A stretch of 64,000 nucleotides of DNA from Tamarix chinensis (lineage: Eukaryota; Streptophyta; Magnoliopsida; Caryophyllales; Tamaricaceae), in the NCBI GenBank assembly GCA_030549775.1, contig CM060171.1, forward strand, positions 57,780,360 to 57,844,359, given 5' to 3'. Both the position numbers and the translations under genes were made by a program. How positions within the stretch are numbered: the stretch's first letter is position 1; each line of letters begins with the position of its first letter. The notes below the pieces were generated by a model. The model did not search any database. It was not told the DNA's origin and was given only the letters and a program-made list of their open reading frames with translations. Below, one piece after another: positions 33,890 through 45,560 of this stretch.

Positions 33890-35116
33890 TATAAAATACT
33901 AATACTTAAAGTGGAAGACCTTGAATTTGGGAGTGATTGCTCTCTAAAATTAGCTACCCTATAGATGATGTATAACCCTCATTTGAGTTTGGTTGTATGG
34001 TGTGCCGCTGTACTCCAATAAGGCGCTAGTCTACTCTATAGGAGATCTACGAGCCCTATAGGGGTTATTGATACTTAATGATTAGGTGACCAAGGTTGGA
34101 AAATATTGTGTTGTCTATGTGTGTCGGTGTGACCAGGCATATCGTTATGTTCCTAGGTTATAGAGTAAAGGTATTGTGTTTCCTTCAGGCACCACTATGA
34201 CCAAGTGCACCTTATTATTATTGGGTTGATTTTATCCCCCTGGAGAAATTAAAAATGAAAGCAACTATTATGTAAGAATATAAATGGATTTTTCTCAGTT
34301 ATTGTTTCGATAGTTGCCATTGTGCACTACCTAGTTTGATATGTGGTTTGATAGTTGTCTCAATGCCCTACCTCAGTATTTATATTTGATTTGGAATTAT
34401 TTTTTGGTAGTCACCGCAATACCCTACCTTGGTATTTGGAATTGATTCGATTAGTCGAATATGGCTATTGTGTACCTTGAGATGATGTGAAGTGATCTAG
34501 TATGATTTACAACTGAGTATGAGACTTTGATGTTGTATACATTATCACATAATTATTGTATGTTACTATGGCGTGTGCTTTCTGCTTTGAGCGTAATTTT
34601 CGGATTGTTGTGTGATTATGTCCAATGTGTGTATGCTCCCTCTTGTAAGATATTGTGATTTACTCTATACGAGGAAGTTGTACTGATATTACAATTATAG
34701 ATGACTGTATGAAGGGCATGGAATGATTTGAGGTGTATGATAGTGTCAAGGATAAGCGGAGTCCTGTGAAGAGTTAAAATTCTTGGAATGGGCTTATGGA
34801 TCTAAGAGTTAGGACAAATCGGTGATGTACCTTTTGGTACTAATTTTTATTGTAATTGATTTTCCTTTGAACTCCTATACCCCTTGTATTTTAATTACCC
34901 TTGTTGTATAGAGAATATCATCCGTAAATCTTATCTAAGTATCACATTCTCTTTTCCACTACTTATTGTGAATATGACTTTTTTTAGCTTTAGTACTTGG
35001 AATAAGAAAGGCAAGGAAATCGGATTTATGCTAAGGGTGATAATAGCATCCATTGCTTTTGTAATTAACGCTTCTACAAAATGAAAATTTTAAGTAGTAA
35101 ATTTGAGTGTGTTACA
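33890..35116 (+). mobile_element. LTR fragment, 3' part, + orientation
   Basis: Ends AATTTGAGTGTGTTACA at 35116, the LTR terminus in + orientation. Around 33960..34200 it is the reverse complement of the block 11030..11290 in the copia-inserted LTR (GGGGTTATTGATACTTAA-type words). It carries CTTAAAGTGGAAGACC near 33905, the same leader word as the nested arrays in the solo LTRs. The left edge is approximate. Confidence 0.75.
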
Positions 35117-35533
35117 ACTTCGTTGTTCAATTAGTTCATTTTTTTCTTGATCGAATCAATCTTTTTATTGGATATGTTCCATTTTTCTTTTCTCATATTG
35201 GACTTATTTAGTTTTTATATTAAACTATGACCTCAACATAAGATGTTTGCAACCTTAGATTGTACCTTCAATTCTTCATAGGAAAATCTCAATGGTTGCT
35301 CATTTTTGTTTCACTTGAATTCAATTTTTGTCAAAATATTATTTTTTTTATAGTTTTTTCTTAGGTTGTTGGAATATTTTAATGATAGTGTGATGGTGAC
35401 GATAACTATTTAGAAATGTCTCTAAAGACCAAAGTTTTTTTATTTCTGATATATGTTTTCATGAAAGATATATTTCTAATAATTTTTTTCTTGGTAGAAG
35501 ATCACTTTAGTAGAAAAATGATAAATTTTAAAT

Positions 35534-35538
35534 ATAAT
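35534..35538. repeat. Target-site duplication ATAAT (left copy)
   Basis: ATAAT precedes TGTAACATCCCC at 35539 and recurs at 38416..38420. Confidence 0.8.
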
Positions 35539-38415
35539 TGTAACATCCCCATTTTTCACTACAATTTTTTTTTTGTTAAAACAAGTTGTAGAAGTAGAAA
35601 ATACCTAGGAGAAATGGAGTGTTACTGCCATATTTGATATAGGATAGACGTATGCCACCTATCCCATATCAAAGATAAGGCTAAACCAGACAAACATTTA
35701 AAACACTAGAGTGTGCAATTAACAATATACTTAAACAACATCAAAAATGTTTTCACCGAAGGACCCTAGCGGTTTTTAATCAAATCGTTACAAAATAAAT
35801 GTGAATGAGTACGGGATTACTAAACATATGTTAAGACAGGATACCTAAATCATAAACCATGGCCCACCATAGTCCCCACCAAAACCTTACGGATTTCCTT
35901 GCTCTCAAGCCCTAACCAAACTAAGGTAGGCCATTTACTTTCCATCCCCAAAGACTTGTACATGGTTCTCTACTAGTGAAAATGAGCAAGTGACCGAGCA
36001 AACAGGCATATCAGTACGCTACATACTAAGTAAGCCAAGTTGCTCCCTCAATGTAACTAAAGCACAGTAATTTATCATACTTGAACATAATATACAACAT
36101 GTATCATGGTAAGGCCATATATAAAAGTAATAGTGCATAAGACATATCATCATATACAATTCTAGCACAGTAGAATACATCATGTTTAAGGATCATAACA
36201 CTTTCACATAAATGCTTACATAAGTAGTAGCAGTGAGTGTCCAAACAACCCCTAGGGTTATTCCCATTATCTAATTCCTTTAAGATATGAAATCCATTTA
36301 TCCATATAAGAGATAGTCTAATCACTCAATTAATATTTCATTCCATAACTAATTAATCAATATATACACCAGCTTTAATCATTCTAGTCAATCATATCAT
36401 TACTTCCCATTTCCTAGCTAATTATCAACCATTCATTTGGTTATCATTAATAATTATCCATCAATATTTACCAACCATATTTTACTATCATCGAGTGATG
36501 GACTATACACCACCCCATGGTCTCATATAACATGAAAGCCTATCCAAAAAGGAAAATAAATTCTAGGTTGAAGCCAATCACCAAAATGGACATAAGTCCA
36601 AGGTGAAGCCAACCACCTAGGAAACCAATCCATTTAGTATTAATACTCCCACTACATTATCAGTATCTAGAGTAGGTAAAGCACTAGGGCCTCTTACGAT
36701 CCCAACCAAAGGCACCAAAAACACCAGAAGGTAGGCCAACCCCTGTAGCCAATCAAGGATCGAGTAACCCAGAACCATAATCAACTCGACTTTCTTTTTC
36801 TTTACATGAGTGGTGTTTTATTCATAAATATGCGTGATCACACAAAGGTCATACAAAGAAAACAATTCAACTTTCATGTTAATTCATATTACTCATTTCC
36901 TTTCCATTTTTCCCAACCATGTGGGTTTTACCATTTATCCTTTTCTAACATTATTCATATCCACCATTATATTTAGTTTCATCCCCAGCTGATTTTCATT
37001 ACTCCTTTCTCAATAGCTTTACTCATCATATGTGAAATGCCCATTTAGTCCTTTTCACAACTCATAGAGTATACCATAATTCACAGTCCATTTTGATCTT
37101 TTAATTAGGCTAATAGTTCTTGATAAAATCTGTATTTTATCCCATTAATAACTATGATATAGTACGAATCATAATCTCAAGGCATAACTGAACTAGAAAA
37201 GGCAAATTAAGAAAACTAGTAGATTGGTCTAGTTCAACCAGTTGATTGGTTTATATCGACCAGTCGATCAATTTGACTCAAGCAGATCATGTTTTTCTCA
37301 AATCGCTCAATCGGTTGGGTAAACCAATTAAGTATTCATAGACCAGTCGATGGGTTTAAGTAGAGAGCAAGACCAAGGTTAGAATAAGAACATACCAACT
37401 TAAGGTCAAAACGGAGAAAATGCTAACTGAACTACTCAAATTTTTTCTAGAATCTAACTGTGTCTTGATTGAGAATCGAAATAAGAAAGAGCTAGAGACA
37501 TGATCAAAAGTGTGTGCAAAAGTAGGTTAACAAGGCTTGAAATGCGGAAGGAAAAGAGGGAATGTAAGACTTAAGAAAATTTGGTGGCTGAAAGAAAGTG
37601 AAATGCAAGGATGATTGGGGTTATTAATAGCTAATCAATCGAAAGGGATTACTAAGGGTTTGGAGATTGACTCAAAACTCTACCATTGATCGTTTGAATT
37701 TGATCATAATGGGTGGATTTGTCTTGGATTTGCTAACTTCTTCTTAAAGCTCAAGTGATGTCTCTGGATAATTCAAGTTAATTAGGCCAGCATTCACATT
37801 CATGAATGAAACAATAAGAAGTCAATGTGGAAGGAATCTTCTAGCTGTTCCGAAGTATGCTTAAGATCAAAGCATTTGATTTGAGAATTGCGTATAGGAG
37901 AGAGGAGGAAGAAGATAATTACTGAGGTCATCTCACCCCCTTATTTGTCCCAATTGACCGCCTGCCAAATCAAATCGATGCAATATTTTGGGTTAAATGT
38001 ATCATACAAATCGTTAGGAATCTCTTAGGGACAATCTCACATGGGTTGGTAAGGTTCTAATTTAGTGTAAGGAATTTTCCAGAAAAAATCAAGCTAAAAA
38101 ATATGAACAACTCAACAAACCAATCAATAGGTTTGAGTCTACCAGTAGACTATTTATCCACCAATCAATTGGTTCCCCGCAACTAGATGATTGGTTTAGT
38201 CGAGGAACCTAATCTGGCTAGAACAATAAACTAGTCGATCGGTTTATAGAGTTAATCGATGGGTTTGTTTGCAAAAATCAATCAACTTTATTTTTCAACA
38301 TGATTTCAAATCAAATTTTATTCCACACAAAATCATAAAATTAAATTAAAATCAAAGGTCCAAAATTTGACAAAAATTCTCATTCAACCATCATACATAA
38401 ATGTGGGGTATTATA
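35539..38415 (-). mobile_element. Solo LTR, minus orientation, 2.9 kb
   Basis: On the minus strand it begins TATAATACCCCAC at 38415 (TG changed to TA) and ends GGGGATGTTACA at 35539, with ATAAT on both sides. Internal blocks (36480..36760, and the CGATCGGTTT-like words around 37217..37360 and 38100..38290) match the LTRs at 7636, 10055 and 26445. No gag/pol or primer site is inside. The sequence it interrupts is the GTGAAAGATCA tandem array: related words occur on its left (35508..35538) as well as on its right. Confidence 0.85.
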
Positions 38416-38420
38416 ATAAT
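38416..38420. repeat. Target-site duplication ATAAT (right copy)
   Basis: Exact copy of 35534..35538, directly after the LTR. Confidence 0.8.
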
Positions 38421-39110
38421 AATGGTGAAAAATAACTTCAATGCTAGTGAAATATTATTTTAGTTATAATCAAATATTAGTTCAATTATTATGAAAGATG
38501 AATTCAATTATAGTGAAAGATTAGTTTTTATATGATGAAACATTGAATATATTCAATAGTAAAAAAAATAAGCTTAATGCTAGTGAACGATTAGTTCACT
38601 TGTGGAGAACAATTATGGTAATATATTAGTTTATGTACGGCTAAACATTGGCTATATTTCATGGTGGAAGATCAACTCAATGCTCATAAAGATCAGTTCA
38701 ATTATGGGGAAAAAATCAATATATGTATAATGACATATCATTTTTATTTACTGTAAACATTAAGATCAACTCAACGCTAGTTAAATATACATTTAGTTAT
38801 GGTAAAATATTAGTGTATATGTACAGTGAAATATTACCTACATGTTATGGTAAAAGATCAACTCGACACCGGTGAAAGATGAGTTCAATTACAGTGAAAG
38901 ACCAATTAAATTATGACAAAAGACCAGTTTATGTATGGTGAAATATTCACTATAATTTATGATAAGAGATCAAGTTAAAATTAATGAAAGATCAGTTTAG
39001 TTATAGTGAACGATGAATTTAAATACAGTAAAAAGACATTATATTTTATGTATGATAAAATAAAAATGGTGTAAAATATGCATAGCAATGGTAGAAGATA
39101 TATACAAACC
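38421..39110. repeat. Decayed tandem array of GTGAAAGATCAGTTCAA words
   Basis: Short words GTGAAAGATNAGTTCAATTA and AGATCAACTCAATGCTAGTG recur many times, arranged in larger units of roughly 100 to 150 bases that include TTTATGTANGGTGAAA. No coding frame. A short stretch of the same words lies left of the solo LTR, so the LTR split the array. I cannot assign it to a known element. It could be the subterminal region of a DNA transposon or a satellite fragment. Confidence 0.7.
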
Positions 39111-40085
39111 ATTTTTTTTATTAAGTATATCAATATGAATGTTTATATTTAAAGAAAAACATCAAGATTATTTTCATGTAATTTTTATTTTATTTTTAAT
39201 GCCTACATTTAAAGATAAACTAATAAAAAATTGAACCCAAAAAAGTTAGGCAAGTTTTCTAACATGTCATTGATTGCAGAGTTGATATTGTACAACCAAT
39301 TGCAAGGTATGAGTATTGGTGAACCAGTGATGGGCACTATACTAGCTACTATAATATATTTACGAGGGATATTGACGTAATTAGGGCGGAGGATAGAGTC
39401 ACTTCCCTTCTTATATGTTATCCCATTTGAGTCTAACTTATGATAATGAACTATTTTCATAGGTTTGTCCATATACATACATATATATATATATATATTC
39501 TATACTGTCATAATAGAAAAAAAAATTAGAATTCATAGACCATCAATATACTGCCAGCATTATATGGAAATCAAGAACCGATCACATGTGTAGTCTAATT
39601 CACGTCAAAGCTAACAACAATCGAACTGATCGCTGGTGCCATCCATGTGCCAAGGTGACCGCACGCAGTTTTCGAACGTGTGCACACAGTGCGTACCAGT
39701 GAATTAATTGGACCTTGCATAAAATCAATTGAGTATCGGTGAGCAAAAAAAAGCTTTAGTCGTGCTGCTCAGTATAGTAGTTGTAGTAGTAGAATGATGG
39801 ATGTGAACTAAAAGAATCAAAAGAAGCGACACTACGGGATCCCCAATTACAATGTAACGTGAAGTAGGATAGCGATCAGCGGATGGAATAGCTAGTGGCA
39901 GCAGTGGGGGAAAGCTAAATATGTATATCAAATGAGTTTTAGTTAAAAACACATTCTCAACATGCTAAATGAACGACCACAACAAAACACTAATTGATCA
40001 ATTATATATATATTTTTTTATAACTAGTGCTACACAATAGGTAAACATATATAGTTACAAGACAAAACAAAGAACCTCCTATCTC
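39111..40085. other. Stretch without a recognised gene
   Basis: 39540..39950 looks single-copy and less AT-rich (words such as GACCGCACGCAG), but the open frames are short and show no known motif. A TA run is at 39479..39498. Confidence 0.4.
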
Positions 40086-40089
40086 ATTG

Positions 40090-40640
40090 GAGTCTGGACA
40101 TTATGGATCACCTCTTCCAACCAATAGGGAAACTCTTTCCTATCATTTTTTTATCCAAAATTCAATTCTCATCTTTATAAGTATGAACATCTGACTGCCG
40201 CAAACATTAACCTTGTCAAACACTTTTCTATTTCTGAATTTTCAAATAGTGTCCAGGATAGCAAAGAACGCCGCTTGCCAAATCTCTCCTCTCAATCCTT
40301 TGCCGGAAGTTCCTATCCAAGTTGTAGCATTGTCTTCTATTGACTTAAGTGTCACCCAAGAGTACCTCATTCACTCACAAATCTCATACCACACATTTTC
40401 TGTCACATAACAATGCATAAAAAGGTGATTGATCGTCTCCTGCTTGGCAGTACATATAAGATATAAAGCGTCCCCCATATCGATGATACTCATTCTAGCT
40501 AACCTTTTCTTCATGTTGAACTTTTTTTTGAATCATAAACCATGCTATGAGTTTAAACCTCGGAGGTGCTAAACTGCTCCACATTAGATTAACTGCTTTA
40601 GGGGTGATCTCATTTCCGGCGAAAGACTGGTATTGTGCCT
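40090..40640 (-). pseudogene. LINE reverse-transcriptase 3' end (zf-RVT) remnant
   Basis: Minus-strand translation gives KAVNLMWSSLAPPRFKLIAWF, matching the W.S..PP+..F.W start of the zinc-binding region that follows plant LINE reverse transcriptases. Next come ALYLICTAKQETINHLFMHC and YVTENVW, matching the C..C....ET..HLF..C....+W signature with the HLFxxC kept and the first CxxC partly lost. IWQAAFFAILDTIWKFRNRKVF fits the next block. Stops occur. The RT itself would lie to the right and is not seen. zf-RVT fragments also occur in host genes, but the context favours a LINE. Confidence 0.75.
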
Positions 40641-40866
40641 TACGATCTTACAAAAAACAGTACGATCAATTATATATTATCCTCCTCCTCGGTCGCTCTA
40701 ATCCTACACTCTAAAGTAAACCCCCTATAACAAAAGGTTGCAGAACAGAGACCTGAAATTAGAGAAGTTTTTAACGACTTCCTACAAAACAAAAGAGCCT
40801 TAACTTTAGTTTAGACCAATATGTTAGAGAGCGTGAGGACAACGTATATATGTAGATGTCCGGCAT

Positions 40867-40867
<1 letters not shown>

Positions 40868-40900
<33 letters not shown>
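40868..40900. repeat. TA dinucleotide microsatellite
   Basis: About 16 uninterrupted AT units, immediately left of CTCCCGACC. Confidence 0.95.
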
Positions 40901-40903
<3 letters not shown>

Positions 40904-42620
40904 CCGACCATTTCTAACCTTTGCCTATTTGCCAAATACATGGAACCCCCCCACATAGGGTGGGTGGGTGGTTTGTTAGTGGTTACTTCTACTTACCGTT
41001 ACTAAATGAATACTAGTAACATATTAGATCTTGGAAAGAGCACTAGGAGCCAAACATTCGTGACCACCTCGAGGCTTCGTTAATAATTTAAGCGAATAGC
41101 GTCCCCACGTGGGGACAAAAAACATTCAATGTATTTGTAAGTAGAAGGCAAACCCATACGGTATATATGACCCAATACCGCACCACACATGGCATGCACC
41201 TTATACTGCATGAAAATGTTGGTCATTGTTGTCTGAACGTGGATTTCGTCTTCAATGCAGGAAACGTACAATGGGCTTCTGATCCGACGTTCATTCAGCC
41301 GCATTCTGAAGGGTTAAAACTTACTTGGGGATGGACGGAGGGTAACACAGCTTAGCCCCGATATACGTCTTGTGGCTTCTGTAAAATTAAGGATTCAAAC
41401 CCTGGATATCGAAAAAAGAAAAAAGGGAGGAGTTTGAAAACTTAAAAGTTAACAAAAATAAATATAGCCCTCCGAAAATAAACCCTTATTTGAGTCATAT
41501 GACTTATAGAAAGTGATTGTCCCTCTTCATTTTTTTGTTCGAAAAAGTTTTATCTTAAAACTTCTAAAAAATAATAATAATTATATAATATAACTACTTT
41601 TTGGAATGAATATCAAACAAGGTATAAGTAAACCTGCTCTTTTGAACGAATACACAGCCTATAAAAGGTTAAGTTTGGCGAGTTCATGAGACATATAATA
41701 TTTAAGTCAACTAATTTGGCTCATCCGTTTTAGTTCATATTTTGGTCGAAAAAAAATTCTATATTGAAAATTGTGTCCTGTTTTAACGAAGTTTCTTATC
41801 AAATTTTGCATTTTGATATAATATTTTTTCCTAATAATTTCTAACTGTATATCTTTTGAATGAGTTCCGTGCTTATATAATCGAGTTGATTACTATTATT
41901 ATTATTATTGTCATAATTAATACTATTTTTTGTTACTTTTATTACTATTTCTATCATTACTATTACAATTATTACCATTAATGTCATATTATATCAATGA
42001 TTATCAAAACTTTACTTATATAATATAATATAATTTGATTTAATCTAAATATAAGGTGAGGAGACAGAGCACCTACTCGGATTGATATATTAAATATGTA
42101 TTGAAATTGAAACTGCATTACTTTTAATCAAAATATCTTAAACGCTTTTTGAGTTTCATAATGATTGGATCGAACATAATTTGTTTAATAAATAAGTCTA
42201 AAAAACAGATTTAAACATGGCTCTTTCGATAACTAAATTGCCTAAGTAAACGAACAATCAGAGCAATTTACTCGTTTGAAATCAAAATTTTAAGCGCTAA
42301 ATTCGCTAGCTTGTGAGTGTGCAGTAGTGCATGCATAAAGAAATACAAACATAACATATTAACATGGCACGCCACAAGAACTATTTGGACTTCGGAGATT
42401 TTGGATTAAGTTCGATTCGGAAGGCATGGTGGCACACTCCATTCACGTGGGTGAACAGTTCATTAAGAGGTCATGGTTATTAATAGATAGTTTGAAAACT
42501 ACGTTTCTATCCTCACCTTATTATATGCCCATATGGGATATTTTTTCAGATTTCCTTTCTAGCCCTTTTTTTCCTTTGACTTTAGTTAGAGAAAGCGGTG
42601 AGTCTTAAACCACTACTTTT
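40901..42620. other. Mixed intergenic sequence, no gene recognised
   Basis: 41090..41360 has GC-richer, single-copy-looking sequence with overlapping open frames on both strands (up to 74 residues), none with a known motif. The remainder is AT-rich. Confidence 0.4.
41101..41116. promoter_or_regulatory. Perfect 16-bp palindrome with a G-box core
   Basis: GTCCCCACGTGGGGAC is its own reverse complement and has CACGTG at its centre, the binding core for plant bZIP and bHLH factors. No gene is recognised next to it, so function is unknown. Confidence 0.5.
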
Positions 42621-42634
42621 CAATTACATTCTTT

Positions 42635-42695
42635 TAATATATGTATGTAAGTATGTATATATGTATGTATGTATATATGTATGTATGTATATATA
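42635..42695. repeat. TATG/TA microsatellite
   Basis: Interrupted TATG tetranucleotides with TATATA patches. Confidence 0.9.
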
Positions 42696-43129
42696 CACGA
42701 GAATTATATCTTTTAGTAAGAACTAAGATATAATATTCTTACTTGAATAAACTACCAACACTAGATGTTGTAAACTTCTTTTAGTATATATAACAAACTA
42801 CCGTAAGTAGTTTAAGAAATTCTAATACTTTATTATTTAAAATAAATTGATATTTTTGTAAATATTGTGTACTTATATTCTATATTTGAAAACTACCTAC
42901 AATAGGTGATGGAAACTACTTTAAGAAAGTAAATCTTTTTTTTTTTAAGAAACTACTATAAATCTTTTAGAAATTCATAAGATATGCTCATAACTTATGT
43001 GTTCTATTTTTTATATTGGAAAATTTAAAAAAAATACGATTTTTCAACTTTGTGAAGAAAACTTTATATTTTCTGTGTTTTTTTTTTTCATATGAATGTA
43101 CTTTTTTTCACATGTTTTCCAATTGAGAA

Positions 43130-44065
43130 ATCAATAATAATATTAATATGCTTATTTATGTTAATAATAATAATAATATGAATATTTTTTTAATATTTAT
43201 CAATACTAATATTAATAAAATAATACTAATTATATTATTTTAATTGATAAAATAATCAATAATACTATTTATATAATAACAATAATAATCATAATCATAA
43301 TAATAATAATAATTAACATTAATATTCATAATGGCATTATTATTCACTTTAATATTAATGTTCATAAAATAATAATATGCTAATTATTAATATTAACATT
43401 ATTATTAATATTAGTTAGTAATTAATAATATTATTATTGATAAATTTATTATTAGTAATAAATTTATTATTAATGTTAATACTTTATATTTATTAATATT
43501 TCTACTACTACTACTAATAATAACATTTTCATTGTATTATTTCAAAGAAAATTATAACACTCCTAATATTATCATTATTAAAAATACTAATATTATTAGA
43601 ATTTATACTAGTAACAAAAAATAATAATAATATTAACAATATTAATATTAATATTACTTACATAAATACTAATTTCATTACCGCTATATATAAAAATAAT
43701 ATTATAATAAATTTTCATAGGTATAATATTAATTAATCATAATAATAATAATATCATCATTATTATTATTGATATTACTATAATTATTTTAATTAATCTT
43801 ATTCTTATCATTAATATTCTCAAAATTAACATATTAATAATATTTTTGTTGTTAATTGTTTTTTTATCATTGTTAGTGGTGATTACAACAACAACATACA
43901 ACAATAATATTATTAGTTTTATTATGAATTTTAATTTTAATATTATTTTTATTGTGATTATTATAAGTATTATTGTTGTTGTTTTTCATATTAATAATAA
44001 AATACTATTATTATTGAAAATTATAAAAATACTATTATGGATAATGTTGGTAATAATAATTCTTC
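43130..44065. repeat. Low-complexity AAT/ATT-rich region
   Basis: Nearly all A and T, made of AAT, ATT, TAATA and TATTA words on both strands for over 900 bases. A 104-residue frame at 43846..44160 consists of Ile/Val/Asn and is a by-product of this composition. Confidence 0.9.
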
Positions 44066-45198
44066 ATCATCATAGATGTCGTCGTCATCCAATCTACAAG
44101 AAGATGAACATGTTTAAAAAAAATTTAAATTCAAAAGTAGTTTTAAAATATGACAAATGAACAAATTTTTTAAAATTTTGTTATGGAGAATATTTTTCAT
44201 ATTTTCCATAGAAAATTAAAGGTGGGAAATAGGGGAAAAAATTCCAAACTAAATGCACCCATAATATTTGAGTGCTAAAAAGGAAAAAATAATATTTTTT
44301 TTAAAATATCAAGTATTTATATTACTAGTTAATAGGTGGAGGAAATTGCTATATGTCTTTTATGAAATTATAGTATTTGAGTGCTAAAAAAGTGCTCATA
44401 TTTTTTTAAATATTAGATATTTATATTTTAAATTAGGAAACTATTCGCAATAGACGGTGAAAACTATTTGTAGTAGGTGATAAAAACCATTGTAAGTAGC
44501 TCAGGATACTAAGGCGATTCTTAGTTCATACTAGAGAAAAAATAATAGTTTTCACTAGATATGTCTTATATATATTATAATAAAATTAATTTTAAAAAAT
44601 AGTAATAAAAATTAACTAACTTCTAACACCATCTTCACCCACCATATCTTTTTTATGCATTAATATTTTGTTAGGTATAATTAGTTTAAATAGAATAATA
44701 TAATCATAATAGATATCACACATAAAAAGTCTAATACTAAGTACTATAGCTTACTAGATTTTCTATAGAATCCATCATTGAAATGGAAAACACTACTAAC
44801 ACCAATATAATTTTTTTTATGGTTGATCCTAATACTATTTTCAAGGACTCCTCCACTTATGTATCACTAGGGTTGTAAGAAAATAGAGCTAACTTAAGAA
44901 CTTTCTAAGCTAGACCCAATTCATTCACTTAACTAAACAAGCCACTTGTGAACAATAATTTAAGACTCATTTGATAAACAAGTCGAGTTTAGAAACAAAG
45001 AATTTGCCCTTCAGCTCATTTATAATACAAAAGCTTGTGAGCTCATCTAATTTACTATAAAAGCTCACAAGCTAGCTTGCCTTGGCTCATTTATTAAAAA
45101 TGTAGAGTCTAAGTTCAACACGACTAGACTCAACTCATTTAAAGTCTTCCATACGACATCAAGGTTACTAGTAATGTTACAAAGTTAGAGATTGTTGA
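44066..45198. other. AT-rich stretch with AGCTTGTGAGCTC words
   Basis: 44150..44860 has repeated AAACTATTNNNAGTAG-like words related to 42720..42960, suggesting a diverged duplication. 44870..45140 carries GCTCATTT and AGCTCACAAGCT words resembling the interior of small hAT-like elements, but I could not find matching termini or a target duplication. No gene. Confidence 0.4.
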
Positions 45199-45560
45199 TG
45201 TAATACCCCACATTTTAATTTTACTTGATTATATTTCATAATGAGGAATTAATTTTACTTTAAGATATTCTTGATTGTACGTTGGATAAGTTGCCTTAGT
45301 TTTTCTCTAGGTTTGAGTTAGTAGTCTCACCAATGGACTGATTCATGTGTAACAAGTTAACTAGTTGTGTTTGTTTTATTTTTGATTGTTGCCAAATGAG
45401 TTGGTTGGCTCAACTTTTTTGTGTCCACAATCTATTATAATGTCAAAATATTATCCAATCCTTTTCTAATTTTTTAGTCTTGTTGTTTTCATGTTGATAA
45501 TCATTTTTATGAGTTTTGGTATTTTTATCCTAACTTCTAGAACCTTTTTTTTTCAAATAT
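45199..45560 (+). mobile_element. LTR fragment, 5' start, + orientation
   Basis: Starts TGTAATACCCCACATTTTAA at 45199, the family's LTR start in + orientation. ACTAGTTG and TGAGTTGGTTGGCTC words follow at 45360..45415, comparable to the CGATTGGTT motifs of other copies. It fades out by about 45560. Confidence 0.6.

Noticed and set aside
43846..44160. 104-residue open frame on the + strand
   Set aside because: Composed almost only of Ile, Val, Asn, Leu and Met because the DNA is ATT/AAT repeats. No family signal.
44870..45140. Small hAT-like element with AGCTCACAAGCT words
   Set aside because: Interior words fit, but no matching inverted ends or 8-bp duplication could be found, so it was kept only as a note.
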